Of a DNA stretch of 64,000 nt, positions 17,676-23,943 are shown piece by piece. The notes under the pieces are model-generated. The model saw nothing but the letters and a program-made list of their open reading frames with translations, was not told the DNA's origin and did not search any database. The DNA is from Chitinophaga varians. Its GTDB lineage: Bacteria; Bacteroidota; Bacteroidia; Chitinophagales; Chitinophagaceae. The stretch covers positions 434,001 through 498,000 of the forward strand of contig NZ_JACVFB010000005.1 in assembly GCF_014529945.1 (NCBI RefSeq). The letters are read 5' to 3'. The first letter of the stretch is position 1; the number at the start of each line of letters is the position of its first letter. The position numbers and the translations under genes were made by a program.

Positions 17676-18413
17676 ATGACTGTTTATATACTTGAAGACG
17701 AAATCAATATCCTGAAACACCTCATGGCGCTGGTGAACGAGATGCCTTACCTGCAGGTAGTAGGCTATTCCGGAGAGGTGGCCAAGGCGCAGGCTGAAAT
17801 ACCCACCCTTCAGCCCGAACTGATCCTGGCAGATATACAATTGAAAGACGGTAACAGCTTCACGTTGTTTAGCCGCATCGATGTTTCCGCCAGTCAGATC
17901 ATTTTTATTACCGCTTACGATCAGTATGCATTACAGGCATTAAACCTCGGTGCTTTTGCCTATCTGCTCAAACCTATAGAGACGGCTGTTTTTGAAGAAG
18001 CCGTAGACCGCTGTTTCAAAAAAAGCGAGCAACAGAAGTTTAACCAGCATCAGCTGGAAATTGCCGTCAATCACTATAAAGGAGGAACGCGGCCGAAGCG
18101 TATTGCCCTCAGAAGCGCAGAATATACGCAGATCATCGATATCGGGGATATCCTGTATTGCAAGAGCGATCGCGGATACACCACTTTTTACCTGAAGAAC
18201 GGCAGTTCCATTCTCGTATCTAAAGTGTTGAAGGAGTATGAAGCCTTGTTGCCCGAAGAAACGTTTATCCGTTGCCATCAGTCTTATCTTGTGAATGGCA
18301 ATTACGTCAGCAAATATTTCAAGGAAGGGTATCTTGAAATGTTTAATGGGGAAACAGTCCCTGTGTCTGACCGTAAGAAGGAAGTCGTACTCGGTTTTAT
18401 TGATAAAATATAA
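17676..18413 (+). CDS. LytTR-family response regulator
   Basis: 245 residues. Residues 1-118 form a receiver domain with acidic pocket (EDE at 7-9), phosphoacceptor Asp53 (LADIQLKDG), Thr/Ser at FITAYDQYA and Lys in YLLKPI. Residues about 140-243 form the LytTR DNA-binding domain (IALRSAEYTQIIDIGDILYCKSDRGYTTFYL...FIRCHQSYLVNGNYV). It pairs with the kinase just upstream. Targets are unknown; LytTR proteins usually bind direct repeats upstream of cell-envelope or virulence genes, and the following envelope genes (18545 onward) are plausible but unproven targets. Confidence 0.94.
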   Translation: MTVYILEDEINILKHLMALVNEMPYLQVVGYSGEVAKAQAEIPTLQPELILADIQLKDGNSFTLFSRIDVSASQIIFITAYDQYALQALNLGAFAYLLKPIETAVFEEAVDRCFKKSEQQKFNQHQLEIAVNHYKGGTRPKRIALRSAEYTQIIDIGDILYCKSDRGYTTFYLKNGSSILVSKVLKEYEALLPEETFIRCHQSYLVNGNYVSKYFKEGYLEMFNGETVPVSDRKKEVVLGFIDKI

Positions 18414-18505
18414 GCGCGGATATTTTTCCACCACCTACAGATGTTAATCCACAATGCGCGGAAATTGATCTGCCCAACAGTGTGAAACAGTCCTTTGTTA
18501 ACTTT

Positions 18506-18542
18506 AATCACTGAAACCTTATTTCAGGTAAAAACAGTGATT
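18506..18542 (+). promoter_or_regulatory. Inverted repeat directly before the 18545 start codon
   Basis: AATCACTG (18506-18513) and CAGTGATT (18535-18542) form an 8-bp perfect stem; inside it TGAAA and TTTCA can form a second 5-bp stem. It ends two bases before the ATG, so in the mRNA it would bury the initiation region, or as DNA it could be an operator. Confidence 0.45.
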
Positions 18543-18544
18543 CC

Positions 18545-19126
18545 ATGGCACAAATTGCAGGAAAAAGATTCATCGGGCTGTTACTGGTATTGGTATTAAT
18601 AGGATGTTACACCGGGTATGAGTTATTGTTGAAACCAACGCTCAACGGGTCAACGTTGATTGATAATCCGACAGGCAGGGACATAACTGTTACGATAGAC
18701 CAGACGCCGTATGTGGTACCGGCCAGGTCATTTCTGAGGATTGCACTGGCAGATGGGTTGCACAGTATCCGTTGTGAGGCATTAGGCCTGCCTCAGCAGG
18801 AGCTGAACCTGGAGCTGACATCCTACGGTGTGATTAACCCTTCCCGGGCGAAGTATGTCATTTACAACACCATCTATACGAAGAAAAACCTCAGTTCCCG
18901 GTATAAGCCCTACGCAGTGGAAGGCCGTGAAGTATATTCGCTGCTGGGGGAGCCGGAGGTGACCAATGCGTTGTTTATTCCCGACCGCACCCTTGGCAGA
19001 GGGAATCTGGATGTGGCGGCGCCGTCTGTGAGGAATTATCAGCAGGTAAATCAGGATTACGCGTATCTCACCCGTATTTTCCGCCTGCCTGATTTTTTTG
19101 AGTATTGTAATCAGCACAATTTATGA
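18545..19126 (+). CDS. Uncharacterised membrane-anchored or lipoprotein
   Basis: 193 residues, family not recognised. Residues 8-24 are a hydrophobic segment ending in LVLIGCYTG, which may be a lipobox or a single membrane anchor. The rest is a beta-rich region with NPTGRDITVTIDQTPYVVPARSF near residue 40, reminiscent of small domains that carry a charge-poor beta-sandwich, followed by a Tyr-rich tail. Its stop codon overlaps the next start (ATGA), so it is translationally coupled to the next gene. It is the first of four genes reading to 21382. Confidence 0.65.
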   Translation: MAQIAGKRFIGLLLVLVLIGCYTGYELLLKPTLNGSTLIDNPTGRDITVTIDQTPYVVPARSFLRIALADGLHSIRCEALGLPQQELNLELTSYGVINPSRAKYVIYNTIYTKKNLSSRYKPYAVEGREVYSLLGEPEVTNALFIPDRTLGRGNLDVAAPSVRNYQQVNQDYAYLTRIFRLPDFFEYCNQHNL

Positions 19127-20145
19127 GCAGATTTTTATACATCATTTACCTATTTGGGACCATGACCATGCTAACTTTAATGAGCGACGGCGCCTCAGCG
19201 CAGTCTATTGCCGGCCGCTACGGCGGAGTGCAGGACGGTATCTGTATTTTCGACGGCGGCCGGTATTTTCTTTATGGCTATGCTACGCTGGCTCCCGGCA
19301 CCTATCATGTGGAAAAAGACAGGATCCGGTTTGTTCCGGACAAACCGGCCAATACTTTTATCGTATTTGCCCGGGAGAATAAAAATCTGCATGACAGCGT
19401 ACGGATGTATTTCAATGGCTTTGAGCGGGGACAAACCTTTTTACAGCTGGACAATGGAAAAACACGCCGCGTATTCAACGAAGGGGCGAATTGTTTTAAC
19501 CCGCCCTACGTGTATGAAGATGCCGCCGTGCCCTCTCAGATCACGTTTTCCCACGTGACGGACGACTATGGTGTATTGAAGACAGATAAGAATACGGAGA
19601 GCTATCGTCCGGATAAAAAGTTCAATGATTTCGTATTCCTTTATCAGAAGCCGAACCGTTATCAGGAGCCTTTTGTAGGTGTTATCACTAAAGAAGAAGG
19701 AGAGACGGTGCTGCAAACAAGCCTCACCAGCCGAAAATTCGCAAAGGAACCGAATGACAAAGAGACCGAAGAGAAGATGGCCTATCTGAGCGAAGGGAAA
19801 GCAGGAGAGGAGGTGCTATATGCCAATCGTTTTTATAAACTGCTGACTGAAATTGATACATCTGAGTACACATACGACGCCGGGAACCAACAGTATACGG
19901 CACATGGCACAAAGCCGGAAGCGCTGACAGAGGAATACAATGATGTGCGTATCCTGTATAAGTACGAACCCCTGATGCCGGTATTGAAAGAATTCAGAAA
20001 GCCGGGGAAAATTGACCTGCCGCCTTTGTTTTATACCACCTGTGAAGATCCGGAGAAATCATACCGGTATAAACCACTGGAGAAGCCGTCTACCCCGCCG
20101 GACGCACCATTGCCTACTACCGCTGCGCCGGTAGAAATAAAGTAA
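19123..20145 (+). CDS. Uncharacterised secreted protein
   Basis: 340 residues, no family recognised. A signal peptide (cleavage near ASAQS, about residue 27) exports it. The mature part opens with GRYGGVQDGICIFDGGRYFLYGYATLAPGTYHVEKDRIRF, which resembles small beta-sandwich repeats found in Bacteroidota secreted proteins, then a long mixed region, and ends in a Pro/Thr-rich tail. Start overlaps the previous stop by 4 bases. Confidence 0.6.
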   Translation: MSRFLYIIYLFGTMTMLTLMSDGASAQSIAGRYGGVQDGICIFDGGRYFLYGYATLAPGTYHVEKDRIRFVPDKPANTFIVFARENKNLHDSVRMYFNGFERGQTFLQLDNGKTRRVFNEGANCFNPPYVYEDAAVPSQITFSHVTDDYGVLKTDKNTESYRPDKKFNDFVFLYQKPNRYQEPFVGVITKEEGETVLQTSLTSRKFAKEPNDKETEEKMAYLSEGKAGEEVLYANRFYKLLTEIDTSEYTYDAGNQQYTAHGTKPEALTEEYNDVRILYKYEPLMPVLKEFRKPGKIDLPPLFYTTCEDPEKSYRYKPLEKPSTPPDAPLPTTAAPVEIK

Positions 20146-20150
20146 TCGCG

Positions 20151-20849
20151 ATGACAGGTATTAATCAAAGGGAATTCAGTTTTCGGGGAGTTGACTACAA
20201 AACTGAGATATGGCTGGGTATCTCGATCATTCCGGTGCTGATGCTGCTGGGAGGCTGTGTGTATGGTCTTTCGAAGTTTTGGCAGATCGATTTTTTAAAG
20301 ATACCCCGTGGACTGCTCATTCCTGCGCTGCTGGGTACCAGTTTGTTTTCCCTGCACTGGATGGTGAAGCTGGTGCGTAATAACAGATGGATAGTTAACG
20401 TAGATGACGAACGGTTGTGCCTTCAGTATGGAAAGCAGCGTTTTGAGATCCCATGGGACAACCTCCGTCGAATAGAGAACATGGGCAATGCGGAGTTAAG
20501 GTATCTGTCGTTTGTGGCCAAAGACGGGCTGAAAGTGCGGATACGGGTGGGGACCGGCGCCATGACGCCCTTTTCAGGGCCGGAAGACATAGCAGCTGTA
20601 GACGCGTTCATAAAACATCTCAGCCCTTATATTGACAAACATTTCAACAAAAAGATCCTTCGAAATAAAATCGACCAGAACCCTTTTCCCCATTATGGCG
20701 TATATGTTGTAAAAAGCGAGCCCCTTACTTATAACTTTTTACAGAAAATGACGCCCGGGCAGATCATGCTGCTTTTTATGACAGCGGGCATGTTGCTGGT
20801 TTTTTTGATGCTTCAGTTATTGTTTTATTATTTAGACAGTAAACACTAA
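20151..20849 (+). CDS. Uncharacterised membrane protein with a PH-like middle
   Basis: 232 residues. Membrane segments near residues 21-45 and 57-70 and a last one near 203-228. The middle (about 78-155) is beta-rich with the pattern RWIVNVDDERLCLQYG...EIPWDNLRRIENMG, typical of bacterial PH-like or STM3941-type domains that follow two N-terminal helices; this is a resemblance only. It lies 5 bases after the previous gene and its stop shares a base with the next start. Confidence 0.6.
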   Translation: MTGINQREFSFRGVDYKTEIWLGISIIPVLMLLGGCVYGLSKFWQIDFLKIPRGLLIPALLGTSLFSLHWMVKLVRNNRWIVNVDDERLCLQYGKQRFEIPWDNLRRIENMGNAELRYLSFVAKDGLKVRIRVGTGAMTPFSGPEDIAAVDAFIKHLSPYIDKHFNKKILRNKIDQNPFPHYGVYVVKSEPLTYNFLQKMTPGQIMLLFMTAGMLLVFLMLQLLFYYLDSKH

Positions 20850-21382
20850 TGGAAAGAAGTTTTCGTATCGAATACTGGCTGGTAGCGAGGCCCAGGCGAA
20901 AGCTGATCCTGGCCCTGGCTGCTTTCTTCCTGTTGTCGTTGTTGTATGTAGTACTGATGCGGCCATATGAAGCCGGGTTGTCTGCTATGGGCATTCCCCG
21001 AACGCTTCGGATGATGCTGTTATTTATGCCTTTTTTCGCTGTGATACTGGTGCTGGGCAACTACGCGAGCGGTATGCTGTATCAATGTGAACAGCTGTTG
21101 TTTACGGAAGACCGTCTTGTATTTATTCGTCGCGGGAAGGCTATTGTTTTCAGGCTGGAAGACATTACCCGTTTTAAGATCAACGAGCAGATGGACAAGG
21201 GAATGATCACGAATTATTTTATTACGGCAAAAGGGGTAACGTATTCCGTTTACACCAATGGCACAGCCGTGATGCATGATTTCATTCATCAGGCGTTTGT
21301 GCATTTTTTTGAGTTGGACACTTATCAGCCGATGGTGGAAACGGTGAGTGGGATAGAAAAGCGGGAGTATGCCTTTAGATAA
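20849..21382 (+). CDS. Uncharacterised membrane protein with a PH-like tail
   Basis: 177 residues, plainly of the same plan as the gene before it: two N-terminal membrane segments (LILALAAFFLLSLLYVVLM at 16-34; LLFMPFFAVILVLGNY at about 53-70), then a beta-rich domain (EQLLFTEDRLVFIRRGKAIVFRLEDITRFKI). The start shares one base with the previous stop, so the two are coupled and may form a complex. The stop codon lies in the closing stem of the first Y-like RNA on the other strand. Confidence 0.6.
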   Translation: MERSFRIEYWLVARPRRKLILALAAFFLLSLLYVVLMRPYEAGLSAMGIPRTLRMMLLFMPFFAVILVLGNYASGMLYQCEQLLFTEDRLVFIRRGKAIVFRLEDITRFKINEQMDKGMITNYFITAKGVTYSVYTNGTAVMHDFIHQAFVHFFELDTYQPMVETVSGIEKREYAFR

Positions 21383-21522
21383 CAATGTCAGGGCAAAAAG
21401 CGTAACAGGTATATTGTGTCTTATCCATTAGACGATTCCGGATTTCTCCGAAAGCAGGACTCGAACCTGCAATCCCAATCCCCTGCGGAAGTAACCCATT
21501 ACTACGGCACCTGGCATTGTTA
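21380..21522 (-). ncRNA. yrlA: YrlA-like Y RNA 1 with permuted tRNA-like module
   Basis: Read on the minus strand. Ends pair as TAACAATGCCAGG with CCTGACATTGTTA (one mismatch). After the 5' strand comes the shared motif GGTGCCGT-N4-ATGGGTTACTTC. The tRNA-like part runs in permuted order: T-arm GCAGG-TTCGAGT-CCTGC (21470-21454), a 7-bp acceptor-like stem closed by a GAAA tetraloop (21453-21436), U8-C9, then a D-arm GTCT-AATGGATA-AGAC with the GG pair (21433-21418). This is the plan expected of a YrlA RNA bound by Ro60/Rsr. It overlaps the 3' end of the + strand gene before it by 3 bases. Confidence 0.78.
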
Positions 21523-21593
21523 ACACAGGGTAACAAATTGAATAGGATGGTCTACAATGAAAATGAAGTATCCCAGTCAAACGACACCTGTAT
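21523..21593 (-). ncRNA. Compact Y-like RNA A (no tRNA-like module)
   Basis: 71 nt on the minus strand. Ends pair ATACAGG with CCTGTGT (one G-U). The 5' side has the same motif as the YrlA-like units (AGGTGTCGT...GGGATACTTC). The rest matches compact RNA B at 21821-21890 along its length (CATCCTAT, GTTACCCTG shared), so the two are paralogues. It abuts Y RNA 1 without a spacer, which suggests processing from one precursor. Confidence 0.6.
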
Positions 21594-21600
21594 ATTTTTG

Positions 21601-21630
21601 AACATCGCCTTTCGCGATGTTTTTTGTTTT
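21601..21630 (+). terminator. Rho-independent terminator on the + strand inside the RNA array
   Basis: Stem AACATCGC / GCGATGTT (21601-21608 with 21614-21621), loop CTTTC, then TTTTTGTTTT. The T-tract is on the + strand only. It most likely ends the transcript of the four + strand genes (18545-21382), which would then run antisense through Y RNA 1 and compact RNA A. Confidence 0.75.
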
Positions 21631-21635
21631 TGGAA

Positions 21636-21823
21636 GATATAACAACAGCAGGGCAAAAGGGCGCAACAGGATAATATGGATCTGCCCCCGGATTTCTCCG
21701 CTGCAGACTGCCTGCGTCCTGCCATTAGACGATCCGTGATTGCTCACGGAGCAGGAATCGAACCTGCGTATCAAACCTGGAAACGAAGTAGCCCGTCGCT
21801 ACGGCACCTGCTGTTGTTATATC
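21636..21823 (-). ncRNA. yrlA: YrlA-like Y RNA 2 with permuted tRNA-like module
   Basis: 188 nt on the minus strand, the clearest of the set. The ends pair perfectly over 17 bp (GATATAACAACAGCAGG with its complement). Motif GGTGCCGT-AGCG-ACGGGCTACTTC follows. Then T-arm GCAGG-TTCGATT-CCTGC (21767-21751), acceptor-like hairpin TCCGTGA-GCAA-TCACGGA (21750-21733, perfect 7 bp with a GNRA loop), U8-C9, and D-arm GTCT-AATGGCA-GGAC (21730-21716). Downstream it carries an extra hairpin CGGA-GAAA-TCCG, identical to the acceptor hairpin core of RNA 1, as if a module had been duplicated. Confidence 0.82.
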
Positions 21824-21890
21824 AGGGTAACTATTATGATAGGATGAGGTTTCATTGACAGTGAAGTATCCCATCATGACGACACCTGAT
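21821..21890 (-). ncRNA. Compact Y-like RNA B (no tRNA-like module)
   Basis: 70 nt on the minus strand. Closing stem ATCAGG / CCTGAT. Motif AGGTGTCGT-CATG-ATGGGATACTTC, then a segment homologous to compact RNA A. Its 3' end overlaps the 5' end of YrlA-like RNA 2 by three bases (GAT belongs to both stems), so both cannot be intact from one precursor molecule if the stems are as drawn. Confidence 0.6.
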
Positions 21891-21897
21891 AATTTGG

Positions 21898-22053
21898 ATA
21901 ACATAACAACAAGGCGATAAAATTAACAGGACTTTTTTTCTGATGTTTACCACTTACTACCCCGGGATGTGCTCACCGGGAGCAGGATTCGAACCTGCGC
22001 TTTCAGACTTGGATAGAAGTAACCCGTTGTGACGGCACCTGTTGTTATGTTAT
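21898..22053 (-). ncRNA. yrlA: YrlA-like Y RNA 3 with permuted tRNA-like module
   Basis: 156 nt on the minus strand. Ends pair perfectly over 14 bp (ATAACATAACAACA with its complement). Motif GGTGCCGT-CACA-ACGGGTTACTTC. T-arm GCAGG-TTCGAAT-CCTGC (21998-21982), then a GC-rich acceptor-like stem of about 6 bp (21981-21960) closed by a longer loop, then UA and a weak D-arm-like GTAAGTGGTAAAC. The D-stem is only 2 bp, so this copy is less tRNA-like than RNAs 1 and 2. Confidence 0.72.
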
Positions 22054-22061
22054 TGTATGTG

Positions 22062-22254
22062 TTGCCCGGACAGGAGTCGAACCTGTATTTTCATTGCTGA
22101 ACAGTATGGCTGTAAATACGCTTCCCTACTAACGTTGAAGTGTTCGGTGCACTGTAAATTCTGATCATGGCAGGGCGTACTTGCCACGATATGTTCCATA
22201 CACTCCGCGGTGTAGCATTTTACCGCAGCTTTGTCCGTCTTAAGCTACCGGGCC
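22062..22254 (-). ncRNA. 193-nt tRNA-like RNA in canonical order
   Basis: Minus strand. 5' GGCCCGG pairs with CCGGGC before a 3' AA (acceptor-like), then T8-A9, a D-arm GCTT-AAGACGGACA-AAGC with the GG pair, an anticodon-like arm GCGGT / ACCGC with a 10-base loop, a 115-base insert holding a 9-bp hairpin (ATCGTGGCA / TGCCATGAT), and a T-arm ACAGG-TTCGACT-CCTGT (22086-22070). A 10-base anticodon loop and the long insert argue against a decoding tRNA. It lacks the Y RNA motif. No CCA is encoded. It may be a separate tRNA mimic of the same locus. Confidence 0.55.
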
Positions 22255-22260
22255 GGTAGG

Positions 22261-22292
22261 GCAGCGCGCCCTTTCAGCGCGCTGCGTTTTTT
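22261..22292 (+). terminator. Strong hairpin between the RNA array and the Ro60 gene
   Basis: Perfect 9-bp stem GCAGCGCGC / GCGCGCTGC with a 7-base loop, then TTTTTT on the + strand. On the minus strand the hairpin is preceded by A6 but not followed by T's, so it would not cleanly stop Ro60 transcription and may separate or protect mRNA and RNAs by processing. Confidence 0.6.
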
Positions 22293-22315
22293 ATGTAGTT
22301 AACAAAAACGGATGA

Positions 22316-23836
22316 TTAAAGGGTTATACTATGGATGTGTTCCAGTGCGGTCTGTCCATTTTCTATGGCTTCCACCACATCGAATACTTTATCGCTCCAG
22401 CCACTGATCAGATATACATCATTTTGACGTGTATCCACCGGCGTTGTACCCAGCCCTTTCAGGTCAAAGAGGTACAGTTTGGCTTTGGGTGCTACCCGTT
22501 GTTTATAGGTGGCCCAGCTCTGGGCGAACGTGTTGTCGGTACCGTCGCTGTTCCACAGCTGGCAGTCGGTGAAGAGCATGATCTTATCGGCCACGTAGGC
22601 ACGTTTGATCAGGTCTTCTATCACCAGGTAACCGTTGGTGGAGTAACCTACTTCTCCTTCTCTTTTGTAGAACGCGTCCACATTGGCAAGGATACTGTTA
22701 CCCGGCAGCGCTACGGTTTTCCAGGTGTTTCCGAACATGCCGCTTACCACGTTTTTGCATTTATGCTGCAATAACATACCGAGCATCAGGCCGATGTCGT
22801 AGCCTTTGATTTTGCTGCGGGCAGACAGCGGGAACTGCATGGACCCGGACACGTCGCAGGCGACTACCACGCGGGTATTGACATCGAAACCTTTCAGGTG
22901 TTCCACGCTGGTTTTGACAGCGGTTTCCAGGGCCTGCATCAGTTGACCGGTAAGGCCGTGCGGTACTTCCTGCAGCTCGCGGTAGGCCGCGAGGTATCGG
23001 AACGGCAACTGTTTGGATTTCAATACAGCTGTCGGATTGGTCAGGTGTTCACACACCATGCTGATGTACACCGGGCTGATGTCGGCCTGCAGCATATTGC
23101 GCAGGTTACGCATGGTAGCCATGTATCCCAGCTGCTTGCTGGTGATCAGTTCTTCCCAGGCTTCCCGCATCGCTGCTTTTTTAGCGGCTTCGGAAGTGAA
23201 GGAACGCTGGCCAACGGCCGACAGGGTGGTTTCCCATGTATAGGGCACGGACAGGGTGTTGTTGACGATTTTGTTGAACACTTCCTGCTGTGTTTCGTTC
23301 TTTGCTTTCGGGTGTACCAGGAACAACGCGTCTCTCAGGGAGATGGCTGTTTTACGGTTGTATTTTGCAAACTGGTATTCATCGAAGTGGTTGAATGCCA
23401 AGGCCAGTCCCTTCTGTACCTGTTTGCTCAGCCTGTTCAGCTTTTTTACTTCCGTACGTTTGTTGGCCATGGTATAATAGGCCAGCATTTCCGTGATTTC
23501 ATCCGCACGTTGTATTACACGCGCCACTGTTTTACCCACCAGCGCATTACCGTTGAAGCGTTTAGCCATTTCTACGGCCAATACCATCGGGATGCTGCGC
23601 AGATACATTTTTTCGCGGGCATAAACGGCCAGTCTGGCTACGAAGGCCGGATCGTTCTGGTCCATCAGGGTGCAGATACGAGTCAGCCTGTCACTGGCTC
23701 CTTCATAGAACTGGTCATTCAGCGATGCTGTCACCACGCTGGTGTACAGTTCCATTTCCGGGGTCATTTTGTACGCCGGTCCGCCTGCATGATTGGTTAC
23801 CTTCTGGCTGCCTTTAGTGAAAAGATTGAATTTCAT
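22316..23836 (-). CDS. rsr: Ro60/Rsr-like TROVE domain RNA-binding protein
   Basis: 506 residues from the ATG at 23836 (MKFNLFTKGSQKV, the usual start of bacterial Ro proteins). The frame is open upstream to 23911, but a CATCTTTG -7-like element at 23868-23875 makes the longer form unlikely. Residues 15-310 are the HEAT-like ring of the TROVE domain. Residues about 322-500 are a von Willebrand A domain with a MIDAS motif DVSGSM (Asp328) and LFTDCQLW. Bacterial Ro binds Y RNAs on its outer surface and misfolded or stray RNA ends in its cavity, often with PNPase. The Y-like RNAs lie directly downstream on the same strand, as in known rsr-yrl loci. No rtcB/rtcA genes are present. Confidence 0.93.
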   Translation of the reverse strand: MKFNLFTKGSQKVTNHAGGPAYKMTPEMELYTSVVTASLNDQFYEGASDRLTRICTLMDQNDPAFVARLAVYAREKMYLRSIPMVLAVEMAKRFNGNALVGKTVARVIQRADEITEMLAYYTMANKRTEVKKLNRLSKQVQKGLALAFNHFDEYQFAKYNRKTAISLRDALFLVHPKAKNETQQEVFNKIVNNTLSVPYTWETTLSAVGQRSFTSEAAKKAAMREAWEELITSKQLGYMATMRNLRNMLQADISPVYISMVCEHLTNPTAVLKSKQLPFRYLAAYRELQEVPHGLTGQLMQALETAVKTSVEHLKGFDVNTRVVVACDVSGSMQFPLSARSKIKGYDIGLMLGMLLQHKCKNVVSGMFGNTWKTVALPGNSILANVDAFYKREGEVGYSTNGYLVIEDLIKRAYVADKIMLFTDCQLWNSDGTDNTFAQSWATYKQRVAPKAKLYLFDLKGLGTTPVDTRQNDVYLISGWSDKVFDVVEAIENGQTALEHIHSITL

Positions 23837-23943
23837 ATCATTTTGTATTACTGTGTGATTGATGATACAAAGATGTCCCCCTATATGCGCAGTCTTTTTG
23901 CGCAGGTCCATTTTTTATTTATTTTTATTAAAATTTTTTCCGG

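Noticed and set aside
21676..21858. 60-residue + strand ORF in the RNA region
   Set aside because: It lies antisense to YrlA-like RNA 2, has no homologue-like pattern and is explained by the RNA structure.
21438..22086. Ordinary tRNA genes suggested by TCGAACCTGC words
   Set aside because: In three of the four cases the T-arm comes before the acceptor and D-arm parts and no anticodon arm with a 7-base loop follows in order; the fourth has a 10-base anticodon-like loop and a long insert. They fit Y RNA/tRNA mimics better.
22261..22292. Terminator of the Ro60 gene
   Set aside because: The T-tract is on the + strand, so it does not fit a minus-strand terminator; kept as a hairpin of uncertain role.
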